A DNA stretch of 64,000 nucleotides from Cryobacterium breve (GTDB taxonomy: Bacteria; Actinomycetota; Actinomycetes; Actinomycetales; Microbacteriaceae), in NCBI RefSeq assembly GCF_027594785.1, contig NZ_CP075584.1, forward strand, positions 1,302,001 through 1,366,000. The letters run 5' to 3'. A program made the position numbers and the translations under genes. Each line of letters starts with the position of its first letter. The first letter of the stretch is position 1. This document shows positions 54,630 to 64,000 of this stretch, piece after piece. The notes beneath the pieces were generated by a model that saw nothing but the letters and a program-made list of their open reading frames with translations, searched no databases and was not told the DNA's origin.

Positions 54630-55985
54630 CTACGCCGCCAAGGTCGCGGAACCGCGTGCTCCGCTTGAAGCGAGTAACGATTCAGCGATCAGTCGCACGA
54701 CATGTGCATTCACGGCATTGCCCAATGCTTTATAGGACGCGCCGGTTTGAGATGGAAGTTCAATCGAACCCAGGCTCTGCAGGCGCGCGCATTCGCGCTG
54801 CGTCATGAATCTCCGTTCCCACGCGATTATTGGGACCTGAGTCACCGTCATGGCCACCAGGGTGGGAGCCGAGTGGACTCTCTTCAGGCGAATCCCCGAT
54901 GCTCTCTGCTGAAGAATGTACTTCCATACGGTTCGTTCCTCGCCCTTGGCGTTCCATTCGAATTTCTGGAAGCTGCTCGGAAAAGCCATCGCGCGTGGAA
55001 GCCAGGGATCGATCCACTTCCGATTGTTGTCATAGAACGCCCTATTCTGACGAAGAAATGCAACCTTCCAGCGCGGATATGCCGTCCCTGGTCGCTTGGC
55101 ATGGCTCGGTAAATTCCTGAGAATCTCAGTCTCCGTCATGCCGTCGAATGAGATACCAAATGATCCCTTGAATGGATAGAGCGCCTCTGGACCACCTGCA
55201 GCCAACAATTCCAGAGGGGTAGTTGTCTCATACGGATAGTCAGCACCCCATTCCATAGACCAAAGAGGAAATGAAGGAAGTTCAACGGACTCCGGACTTG
55301 AAGTGAGGAAGTCATCCCACATCTCAAGGCAGCGAAGAAGTAGGTGAGGAATCGCCCTCGCTTCAGCAGGATTGGCATCCAGAACGGTACTGATATTGGT
55401 TTGTGCTCCAGTGGGTTTCGGCCACGCGAACGAATCCATTGAGTCAAGTGAACCGACGATGTAGAGTCTCTCGCGAATCTGAGGGACACCGAATTGATGA
55501 GGCGATAGTCTGTCAGCCCGGATGGCGTACCCCAGATCCTCAAGCTCACCTCTCATCCGCGCGAACGTTTGTCCTGCATCATGCTTCAACAGGTTTGGCA
55601 CGTTTTCAAGGATGAACTTTCGCGGTCGTTTCGCCTTCAGGATGTCCAGGACGTTGAAGAAGAGGCGCCCTTGTTCCGTATGCTCGAATCCGAGTTGCTC
55701 TCCCGCTTTGGAAAAGGGCTGGCACGGGAAACCCGCCGCAAGGAATTCGTGCTCAGGAACAAGATCCGCGCTGATGCTCGTGATGTCCCCGTGTGGCCGC
55801 AGCCCATAGTTACGCTCATATAGATCTTGCAGACCCTCGACCCACTCACTGGCGAATACGCACGCACCGCCGACTTCGGTCAAGGCGCGATGAAAGCCAC
55901 CCAATCCTGCAAATAGATCTACGAAGCGGAAGGTAGAAGTTTCGCCGATTGGGGCCGTCGTCTCCACGTATTTAGCCCTGTTCAT
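54630..55985 (-). CDS. C5 cytosine-specific DNA methyltransferase
   Basis: 451 residues with the ordered C5 motifs: I FRFVDLFAGLGGFHRAL, IV AAGFPCQPFSKAG (catalytic Cys of PCQ), VI KFILENVPNLL (ENV), VIII-like SPHQFGVPQIRERLYIVG, then a long target-recognition region (about residues 190-370) and the closing IX/X motifs MTQRECARLQSLGSIELP and SYKALGNAVNAHVVRLIAESLL. It makes 5-methylcytosine in an unknown site. Start at ATG 55985. It is the head of the island and on the same strand as DUF262, Z1, DUF4420 and HNH. It is intact, unlike several neighbours. Confidence 0.92.
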   Translation of the reverse strand: MNRAKYVETTAPIGETSTFRFVDLFAGLGGFHRALTEVGGACVFASEWVEGLQDLYERNYGLRPHGDITSISADLVPEHEFLAAGFPCQPFSKAGEQLGFEHTEQGRLFFNVLDILKAKRPRKFILENVPNLLKHDAGQTFARMRGELEDLGYAIRADRLSPHQFGVPQIRERLYIVGSLDSMDSFAWPKPTGAQTNISTVLDANPAEARAIPHLLLRCLEMWDDFLTSSPESVELPSFPLWSMEWGADYPYETTTPLELLAAGGPEALYPFKGSFGISFDGMTETEILRNLPSHAKRPGTAYPRWKVAFLRQNRAFYDNNRKWIDPWLPRAMAFPSSFQKFEWNAKGEERTVWKYILQQRASGIRLKRVHSAPTLVAMTVTQVPIIAWERRFMTQRECARLQSLGSIELPSQTGASYKALGNAVNAHVVRLIAESLLASSGARGSATLAA

Positions 55986-56339
55986 GATGCCCCCTGCTGT
56001 CGATCTTGGCTCAAGTCATTCTGATGCATACCGGTGACATCACAGGTACAGGCTCCACCGGCCGGTGAAGCATCCGGGTATTTTTGCCGCCGTTTATTGG
56101 GCTGCTGGGCTCCGAGAGGACCAGCTTCAGCGTAGTAGTTGCGTTCGTATCCTTCCGGCGCTCGTGCAACGGCGCAACTGTCAGTTGTGCTGCCAAGGCC
56201 GATTCTTCTCACACCAAAAAAGAGAGGCGCGCTCGCCGACGGTTTCGCATGTAGCGTCGCGTCCGGCGCGACGCCGTCGACCGGATCTCTCGGGACACTT
56301 GTCGCTCCGACGCGGCGGCGCACCAGCGGAGGATGGGAA

Positions 56340-56660
56340 ATGTGTAGATCAGTTCGGCATTGGTCTAACCACCGTCGCGGACGCTGTGCCTCCGGCCAAT
56401 CCGGATGCGGCGCCCGCAACATCCAGCCGCATTGGGATATCACTCGGCGCCGTTCTCTCCTGCGCAATCGCGCTCCGGGCTGCGGACTACGGAGCCTCGA
56501 CAAGATCACGGACGAGGACCTCGGCGGCGAGCACCGCGGGGTCAGGCTCGAGGTCGAAGTCGCCATTGCCAAGGGATCTCTCGGCTCCCCGCCGGTGGTC
56601 ATCGTTGACCCCGGCGAGGGTGAGGCGCTACCTCGCGTGCGTGGGCCAGGGCCACGAAGC
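56340..56660 (+). pseudogene. Decayed copy of the 5' end of the DUF4011/helicase gene
   Basis: This stretch reads, across two frames, VDQ ... NPDAAPATSSRIGISLGAVLSCAIA and DKITDEDLGGEHRGVRLEVEVAIAKGSLGSPPVVIVDPGEGEAL. The start of the intact gene 815 bp downstream gives VDQ ... TSARIGISSVPFLSYAVA and DEIVIENLGGEQRAATLEVEVTSAAGSLGAPQITIVDLGAGQ. Similarity reaches back into the ribosome-site region. The copy carries stops and shifts and has lost everything beyond the first about 100 codons. It marks the edge of the restriction island and probably records its insertion or a recombination event. Confidence 0.65.
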
Positions 56661-56840
56661 AAAGCGCGCTCGCAAACCTCGACGCCGCGTTGAATCGGCG
56701 CCACGAACGGCAGAATGGTCAGCCCTCCAGCACTGTCGATGCATTTGTTGACGGGGCGCAATGTCCGGGGCGGACCGCTGGTCCCGCTGGGAAGCGCGAA
56801 AGGCGACATCCGCCACCCCTCGGGTCATAGTTCGGATCTT

Positions 56841-56931
56841 CATAACTCCTGCAAATTCTGCGGCAGGCCGGCAGGAACCGCATGTTTCCGGGAGCATCTT
56901 CCCAGCGCCACACGAATTTGCAGGAGTTATG
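56841..56931. repeat. Long inverted repeat (18-bp perfect arms)
   Basis: CATAACTCCTGCAAATTC at 56841-56858 and its exact complement at 56914-56931, separated by 55 bp. It lies in the gap between the decayed fragment and the helicase gene. AT-richer than its surroundings; it resembles the 67-bp elements in design but not in sequence. It could be a terminator, a small hairpin RNA or a mobile palindromic element. Confidence 0.65.
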
Positions 56932-57156
56932 ACACACCGAGAGACTTGAGCGCCTCACGGGAAGGCCGTCGGCAATTGCTGGGACTGCGAGACTCGGGGC
57001 CGGACAGCGATATCTGCTGGAGTGGGCCACCTCGCTGGGCAACTCCGCCCGGCGACGGCAGTGTCAGACCCACCCCCTACAATCGGGGACAGCGCTTCGA
57101 CGTGATCCGGCGGCTGTCCGGGTCGCCGTGACATGTCGCCGCACGAAGGGGAATCC

Positions 57157-60100
57157 GTGGACCAGATTGACTCTGATGCCGAGGCTGAGACCGAGGGTGC
57201 TGCCGCTGCGGCCGTGACCGCAGGTGCCCCGGCCGCCGCAGCCGCGACATCCGCCCGCATCGGCATCAGCTCGGTGCCATTCCTCTCCTATGCCGTGGCG
57301 CATTGCCGGGTGCCGGTCGTCGACGAGATCGTGATCGAGAACCTCGGCGGCGAGCAGCGTGCGGCGACCCTCGAGGTCGAGGTCACGAGCGCCGCCGGGT
57401 CGCTCGGCGCCCCGCAGATCACCATCGTCGACCTCGGCGCGGGGCAGAGCACCACCCTCCGCACCGTCGAGCTCGTGCTCGACCCGGCGCTCATGCTCGC
57501 GGTGGAGGAGCAACGGCCGGGCTCGATCCGCGCCACCCTGCGCGACGCCGCCGGCACCCTGCTCGCCGAGACGAGCGCGGCGGTGCAGATCCTCGCGTCC
57601 AGCCAGTGGATCGCCACCCCCTGCACCTCGGCCTCGAACTCCTCGCCGCGCACGTGCAGCCGAACGCCGCCGTCATCGCGCCGCTGCTCGTCGAGGCGAG
57701 CGACCTGCTGCAGCAGCGCACCGGCGACTCCGCGCTCAGCGGGTACCAGTCCGAGAGCCCCGAGCGGGTCGATGCCACGGTCGAGGCGATCTTCGACGCG
57801 ATGCGGGCCCGGGACATCCGCTACGCCATGCCGCCGGCGAGCTGGGGCACGACCGGGCAGAAGGTGCGCACGCCCGCCGAGGTGCTCGAGGGGCGGCTCG
57901 GCACGTGCCTTGACACCACCGTCACCCTCGCCTCCGCCCTCGAACAGGCCGGGCTCAACTCCACGCTCTGGCTCCTCGAGGGGCACGTCTTCCTCGGCTA
58001 CTGGCGGGTCGACTCGGCGCTCGGCGCGGTCGCCCACACGGATGTCGCCGACATCGTCAACCTCGTCGACCTCGAGTCGATCGGGCTCATCGAAACGACC
58101 GGTGCCACGGGCGGGTCCACCTCGATGTCGTTCGCGGAGGCGCGGCGGAGCCCGCACACGCAGTACCTCGCCGCGGGACTGGAGAAGTTCCTGGGCGTGA
58201 CCGACGTGCGCACCGCCCGGCAGTCCCGGATCTGGCCGCTGCCGAGCCGCTCGGTCGGGCCCGACGGCGCCGTCACCGTGACGGTTTACCAAGCGGCGGC
58301 CGGGCCGGTGATTGCTCCGTACTATGCGCGGGACGGTTCAGCCGTCTCGACCGCTCCCGAGGCGACCCCGGTGCCACCGCGGGTCACCCAGTGGAAGAAC
58401 GCGCTGCTCGACCTGAGCCTGCGCAACAAGCTGATCAACTACACCGACCGGTCCGGCTACCCGCTCTTCGTGCCCGGGCCGGCCGTCGCCCGCCTCGAGG
58501 ACGCCATCAACGCCGGCGCGCCGATCACCCTCGTGCCGAGCGACGCGGTGCCGAACGTGGACCGGGCCCGTGGCATCCGCTTCGGGAAGGACCTGCCCGA
58601 GCAGACGCGCGAGCTGATGCTCGCCGAGAAGAAGGGCGCGTTCGTGGACATCACGGAGGCGTCGTACACGAGCAAGCTGCGCTACCTCGCCAACAAGGCC
58701 CGCACGATCGTGGAGGAGACCGGCGCGAACAACCTCTACCTCACGTTCGGGATGCTGCACTGGCGGTTCAACGACCGGGAACTGCGGTCGCCGCTTGTGC
58801 TGATCCCGGTGAACATGACGAGCGCGAGCCGCGGCAGCTCGTACCGGCTGACGATCGACGAGGCCGGGGCGTCCACGCCGAACTACTGCCTGCTCGAGAA
58901 GCTGCGGGCGAGCTTCGGGCTCGAGATCGCCGGGCTCGCGACCCCCGGGGAGGACGCCTCGGGCATCGACCTCGGCGCCGCGTTCACCGCGGTGCGCGAG
59001 GCGATCGCGGCGGCCGGGTTGCCGTTCCGGGTCGAGGAGACCGTGGAGCCTGTCCATTCTGCAGTTCGCGAAGTTCCGGCTCTGGAAGGACCTCGACGAG
59101 AACTGGGAGGCCCTGTCGCAGAACAGCCTCGTCGCGCACCTCATCAACACGCCACTGGATGCCTATGCCGACCCGATCGCCGCGGCAGGCGCCGGGGGCG
59201 GCGGGGCGTGGAGCCTGGCGCAGCCGGCCGCGTCTCCGTTCGCGGTGTCGCCGGCGGGCTCCGGCGCGTCTGCGGGGTCGCCCGCACGTGCCGCATCCGC
59301 CGGCTCGCCCGGGGCCGGCGCCATGCCCGTATCGCCCGTCGACCTCGACGCGCTCGGCGGTTCGGTGCCGGTGCCGGCGGACTCCTCCCAGCTCGAGGCG
59401 GTCGCCGAGGCCACGGCCGGCCGAACCTTCGTGCTCGAAGGCCCGCCCGGAACGGGCAAGTCGCAGACCATCACCAACCTGCTCGCCCGCGCCCTCGCCG
59501 ACGGCAAACGGGTGCTGTTCGTCGCCGAAAAGCGTGCCGCCCTCGACGTCGTGAAGAAGCGCCTCGAGAGCGTCGGACTCGGCGACTTCTCCCTCGACCT
59601 ACACGACAAGGCCGCCCGCCCCGCCGCGGTGCGCGCCCAGATCAAGGCGGCCCTCGAGCCTGCGCATCGACCCCGACCTGCCCGCCCTCGCCGCGAACCG
59701 CGAGGCCGCCGCCGCCAGCCGCGGCACCCTCGCCCGCTACGCCGACCGGCTGCACGAGGCCAACGCGGCCGGCCTGTCGCTCTACTCCGCCCGCACCCAC
59801 GCCCTCGCGGCGGATGCCTCGGTCGAGCCGCTCGCCATCCCCGGCACCCTCGTGGGCGGGTCGCCCGCCCCCGTGTTCGACGAGCTGCGGCACGTGCTGC
59901 GGCAGCTGCCCGAGGTGTCCGACCTGGCCCGGCCGAGCGCCGCGCACCCCTGGGGCTTCGTCGACGAACGGCTCGGACGCGGAGCCGGTGCGGGATCGGG
60001 CACGGCCGAGTCCGCCGCCGAGGCCGTGCGCGCGGCCCGCGCGGTGGGCCTGGTGTCCGCAGGCACGTCGGCTGGCGGAACGGGCGCTGCCGGCGCGGGC

Positions 60101-63100
60101 TCCACAGCCATTGGCGCCTCGACCGAAACCGTCGGTCCGACCGGCGCGACTTCCGCCCCGGTGCCGAGTCCCTGGCCGCGGGCGCGTCGCCATCGACCGG
60201 CATCGCCATCGCCCTGCGCACGGCCGCGATCCACGCCACCGGCCGCTCCTTCGACGACGCCCTCGTCGCGGCCCAGGCCGCCGGCTTCGACCTCGACACC
60301 CTGAACCGGATGCCGTCGGCCGCCCTCGCCGGGGAATGGCGCGACCTCGCCGCCGCACCCCGCCACCCGGTCAGCGTGGTCGACACCCTGCACACCCCCG
60401 AGTGGCGCGCCTTCATCGCTGGCCTCGAGCAGCACCTCGCGGCGCTGCGGGCGTCGCGTCCGGACTGGCTGACCCGGGTGGCGCCGACCGTGCTCGGGCG
60501 GGACGTGCCCGGGATCCACGCGGCGGCCCTCGCCGCGGATGCCGCCGGGTTCTTCGGCCGCACGAAGAAGCGCCGGGCGGTGCTCGCGCAGTTCGCCGAC
60601 ACGCTGACCGGCGACGCGGCATCCGCCCCGGAAAAGGCCGTGCCGCTGAAGACGCTCTCGACGCTGACCGCCGCCCTCGCCGCCGCGCACGCCGAGGCGC
60701 AGGGGCTGCGGAACGCCGCACTCACCCTGCCGGTGCCGCTCGTCGACGCAGCCTGGAACCCGTTCGTGCCGGCCGACGCCGAGGACCTCGCCACCGGCCT
60801 GGCCTGGCTCGGCTGGATCGGCGACGCGCTCAACCGGCCGGCACCCACGACTGCCGCCGGCGCTGCTAGTGGCCACTTCGGACAACTGTTGCCGGTCTCC
60901 GAGGCACAGTTGTCCGCAGCGGCAACAGTTGCCGCCCCGCCGGCCGCAGATGCCCGCACCCACACCGCCGACCTGCGCGCCTACTACGCCTCGACACCGC
61001 TCGGCGAAGGCCGGGAGCCGCTCACCGCCCTCGCCGCGGCCTGGCAGGCCCTCGACACCGCCGCCGACGTGCAGCCCGCCGACCGATCCCGCTGGGCCGG
61101 CGACCTCGGCTTCGTGGCCCGCTGGTGGGCGACCCGGGCCGCGCGCTCGGTCGACTCCGCCCAGCCCGTCGTGCTCGAACGCTGGCTCGCGCTCGTGCGC
61201 CACCTCGAGCCGCTGCGCCGCCACGGGCTCGCCGACGCCCGCTCCGCGCTGCTGGCCGGCAGCATCCCGGCCGAGGATGCCGCGCTCGCCTTCGACAAGG
61301 GCCTCGCCCTCGCCTCGATCGCCGAACGTGAGGACGCCACCGCCCTCGGCGACTTCAACCTCGTGGCGCACAGCAAGACGATCACCCGGTTCACGGCGAG
61401 CACCCGGGCGGTGCGCGGCGAACTCCCCCGGGCCATCCCGGCCGAGGTGCTCGGCCTGCGCCGCTTCGACACGAACCTCGCCTCGGGACAGGTCGGTGGC
61501 CTGCGCCGCCAGCTCGACCGGCAGCGCGGCGGCATGAGCGTGCGCGCGCTGCTCGAGAACTACGGCGACCTGATCACCCAGGTAATGCCGTGCACCCTGA
61601 TGAGCCCGGAATCCGTCGCCCGGTTCTTCCCCGCGCACGCGGCCCTGTTCGACATCGTCGTGTTCGACGAGGCCTCGCAGATCCGGGTGGCGGATGCGAT
61701 CGGTGCGATGGGGCGGGCGGCATCCGTGGTCGTCGTAGGCGACAGCAAGCAGATGCCGCCGACGAGCTTCGCCGAGGCGAGCGCGAACATCGACGACGAG
61801 GGCGACGCGGGCCTCGACGGCGACGACGGGGTGCTCGGCGCAGTCGCGGACGAGGAGTCGATCCTCACCGAGTGCGTGCAGGCACGGGTGCCGAGCAAAT
61901 GGCTCTCGTGGCACTACCGCAGCCAGGACGAGTCGCTCATCGCGTTCAGCAACCACTATTACTACGAGAGCCGGCTGTCGTCGTTCCCGGCGCCCGCTGC
62001 GAGCGTTCTCAGCGACCACGGCGTCTCCCTCGTGCGTGTGACGGGCCAGTTCGAGCGCTCCGGGCGCGGCACGGCGCTCCGCACCAACCCCGTCGAGGCC
62101 CGCGCGATCGTCGACGACATCGAGCGCCGCTTCGCAGCCTCGCCGGAGGTCTCCCCCTCGGTCGGCGTGATCACCTTCAACGCCCAGCAGCGCAACCTCA
62201 TCGAGAACCTGCTCCGCGACAGCGACGACGAACGCATCGCCCTCGCCCTGGACGAGATCGATGGCCTCTTCGTCAAGAACCTCGAGAATGTGCAGGGCGA
62301 CGAACGCGACAGCATCCTCTTCTCGATCGCGTTCAGCGCGAACGAGAAGGGTGTCGTGCCACTCAACTTCGGGCCGCTCTCCCGGGCGGGCGGCGAGCGC
62401 CGCCTCAACGTGGCGATCACCCGCGCGCGGCGGCAAGTGGTGCTCTATGCGAGCTTCGACCCGGCGGTGCTGCGCGCGCAGGACACCAGTTCGGTCGGCA
62501 TCAAGCACCTCAAGGCGTACCTCGAGATGGCGGGCGCGGGCGCCGAGGCGCTCAGCACGGATGTCCGCCGGACGTCGACCGTGGACCGGCACCGCGACGA
62601 CATCGCGGCCGCGCTTCGCGCCGCGGGGCACGTCGTGCAGACCGACGTTGGGCTCTCCGACTTCCGGGTGGACCTCAGCCTTGCCTCGGCAGCCGACCCT
62701 GCTCGACCTCTTGTGGCCGTGCTGCTTGACGGGCCGAACTGGCGCGCCCGGCGCACGGTCTCCGACCGGGACGGCCTACCCGTGGACGTGCTGCAGGGCA
62801 TCATGCGCTGGCCGGGCGTCGAGCGGGTCTGGATGCCCGAGTGGCTGCACCACCGCGACGAGACGATCGTCCGGCTCGGCGCTGCGGTCAAGACCGCCGC
62901 TGCATCGGTCGCCGAGAGTGCTGCCCCCGCGGCTGCCGGTTCGCCTTCAGCTGCGGGTTCGGTTGCACTCGCGGAGCCGACCACCGCTGCCGCGCGAACC
63001 TCCCGTGCCTCCGCGTCCACAGCCACGGCTGCTCGAACGGCGACCGAATCGGTAACGGATCCGACCGAGCAAGGCGAGCCGGCGGGAGCCAACACATCCG

Positions 63101-63711
63101 CCGTCGTCGCGGCATCCGGTCGAGGCCTGGCCAGCACCAGTGCGGCGACGAGCCCGTTGGTGCAGGAGTACGCCGAGTGGTCTCCCGGATTGCTCGGGCC
63201 GGTCACGGTGCTCGACGCCCTGCCGAGGGCCGCGGCCACGGCGCAGGTGCGGTCAGCGATCAGCGCCGCGGTCGAGACCGAGGGGCCGATCCACAGCGCC
63301 CGGCTGATCAAGCTCGTCGCGGGAGCGTTCGGCCTCGACCGGGTGACCCAGGCGCGCGCGGCGTCGATCGTGCGGTGTGTGCCCTCGGATCTGTCGCTCG
63401 GCGCCGATGAGCCGTTCTATTGGCCGGTCGCGGTCGACCCGACCGACTGGCCGGGCGCCCGGCGCACCCCGCCCGGGGTCACTCGGGCTCTCGAGCACGT
63501 TCCGCTCGTCGAGATCGCGAACGCCATGCGCCTCGCGGCCGAGGCCGCCGCCGGGATCGACGAGGCCGGACTCCGGCGTGAGGCCCTCGCCTTCTTCGGC
63601 GGGCGACGTCTCACCGCGAGCGTCGGCATCCGTCTCGACGCGGCGCTCGCCCTCGCCCTCGACACAGGCCGCCTGACCCGCACCCCCGCCGGCCTCCTCC
63701 TCCCCGGATAG
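57157..63711 (+). pseudogene. Giant DUF4011-helicase-Vsr-like nuclease-DUF3320 defence protein (Hhe type), several frameshifts
   Basis: About 2180 residues after correction. In order: an N-terminal beta-rich domain (VDEIVIENLGGEQRAATLEVEV); a transglutaminase-like segment (GRLGTCLDTTVTLASALEQAGL ... LLEGHVFLGYW, Cys and His retained); DUF4011 (WKNALLDLSLRNKLINYTDRSGYPLFV); SF1 helicase Walker A EGPPGTGKSQTITNLL; Walker B VVFDEASQIRVADA with VVVGDSKQMPP; motifs SWHYRSQDESLIAFSN and LNVAITRARRQVVLYASFD; a PD-(D/E)XK Vsr-like nuclease (VQTDVGLSDFRVDLSL ... AVLLDGPNW); and DUF3320 at the end. Breaks: a C-run near 57632, GAGCCTG at 59046 and 59656, and one near 60165. GTG 57157 follows GAAGGGG; ATG 57133 lacks a ribosome site. 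Matches the single-gene Hhe phage-defence architecture. Confidence 0.85.
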
Positions 63712-63756
63712 CCCACCCGCACACCGGCCGCGCAGCCCCAAGGAGCACACGCGGCT

Positions 63757-63819
63757 CCGTGAGATGTCGCATATCGACCTTCCGCCTGCTCGGGAACATC
63801 GATGTGCGACACCTCACGG
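63757..63819. terminator. Long imperfect inverted repeat between convergent genes
   Basis: Arms of 21 bp, CCGTGAGATGTCGCATATCGA (63757-63777) and its near complement at 63799-63819 (two mismatches), enclose a 21-bp loop. It sits 45 bp after the helicase stop and 32 bp before the convergent GGDEF gene end, so a bidirectional terminator is the simplest reading. Confidence 0.6.
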
Positions 63820-63850
63820 GGTGCGGGCGGGCGGGGCCGGGCGCGCGCGA

Positions 63851-64000
63851 CTAGTGCGGCGCGGACTCGACGCGGTTGCGGCCGGCACGCTTGGCCGCGT
63901 AGAGGGCCGTGTCGGCGCGCGCGAGCCAGTGCGGGGTGCGTTCGCCGGTGTTTCGCACGGCCAGGCCGATGCTTACCGTGCAGGTCAGCCCGGGGGCGAC
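63851..64000 (-). CDS. C-terminus of a GGDEF domain protein (diguanylate cyclase), cut by window end
   Basis: The last 49 codons of a minus-strand gene entering from beyond the window. The sequence TVSIGLAVRN ... WLARADTALYAAKRAGRNRVES is the end of a GGDEF domain: the SIG(L)A strand, then the A(D)xALYxAKxxGRNR helix. The active-site GGDEF itself lies outside. It probably makes cyclic di-GMP, though catalytic residues cannot be checked here. Stop TAG at 63851-63853. Confidence 0.8.
   Translation of the reverse strand, partial: VAPGLTCTVSIGLAVRNTGERTPHWLARADTALYAAKRAGRNRVESAPH

Noticed and set aside
55982..56809. 275-codon minus-strand open frame next to the methyltransferase
   Set aside because: No domain, biased composition, and the opposite strand of the same region is similar to the helicase 5' end, so it is not a gene.

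Overview
This is high-GC actinobacterial DNA. The GCATCC/GGATGC hexamer is very frequent, GTG starts and 4-bp stop/start overlaps are common, and the gene families are typical of Microbacteriaceae (Leifsonia/Cryobacterium-like soil or cold-environment actinobacteria). The family placement is an inference from composition and gene content. I saw no tRNA, rRNA or CRISPR array.

Layout. (1) 1-12 kb: the end of a DUF2207 membrane protein, a diacylglycerol-kinase-like enzyme, a SARP/BTAD regulator divergent from a DUF4242 protein, a four-gene ABC importer (ATPase, two permeases, binding protein), a NatAB-type ABC exporter and a DHA2-type MFS efflux pump. (2) 12-24 kb, first defence block: a HepT/MNT toxin-antitoxin pair, a complete type II Wadjet operon (jetA-jetB-jetC-jetD, minus strand, 4-bp overlaps) and a divergent Xre-like/RES toxin-antitoxin pair with its own operator. 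(3) 24-46 kb: ordinary chromosome with a CGNR regulator, an EamA transporter, an ABC-2 exporter with PLDc_N and HAAS-type membrane proteins under a PadR regulator, a LacI/nucleoside hydrolase/MFS nucleoside locus, YciI and dodecin, a TetR/hydrolase divergon, DUF429, YefM/RelE, WYL, VOC, MFS, two GIY-YIG paralogues around YccF, and a VWA protein. (4) 46.7-56 kb: a locally lower-GC restriction-modification-like island on the minus strand: C5 DNA methyltransferase, DUF262 protein, Z1 ATPase/helicase, DUF4420 PD-(D/E)XK nuclease, a small unknown ORF and an HNH nuclease. (5) 56-64 kb: a decayed fragment of the 5' end of the next gene, then a very large DUF4011/helicase/Vsr-like nuclease/DUF3320 protein (Hhe-type defence), then the end of a GGDEF protein.

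Two features cut across all regions. First, about twenty reading frames are broken by single-base indels that restore a recognisable protein when undone. At least twelve are the same event: an expected GAGCTG reads GAGCCTG (CAGCTC reads CAGGCTC on the other strand). This looks like a systematic error, possibly at a modified site, rather than true gene decay, so many entries typed 'pseudogene' are probably intact genes in the cell. Second, intergenic spaces carry two interspersed repeat families: a 67-bp element with 16-bp inverted ends (three copies), and a GC-rich element made of 41-bp-period tandem units closed by an inverted unit (five loci).
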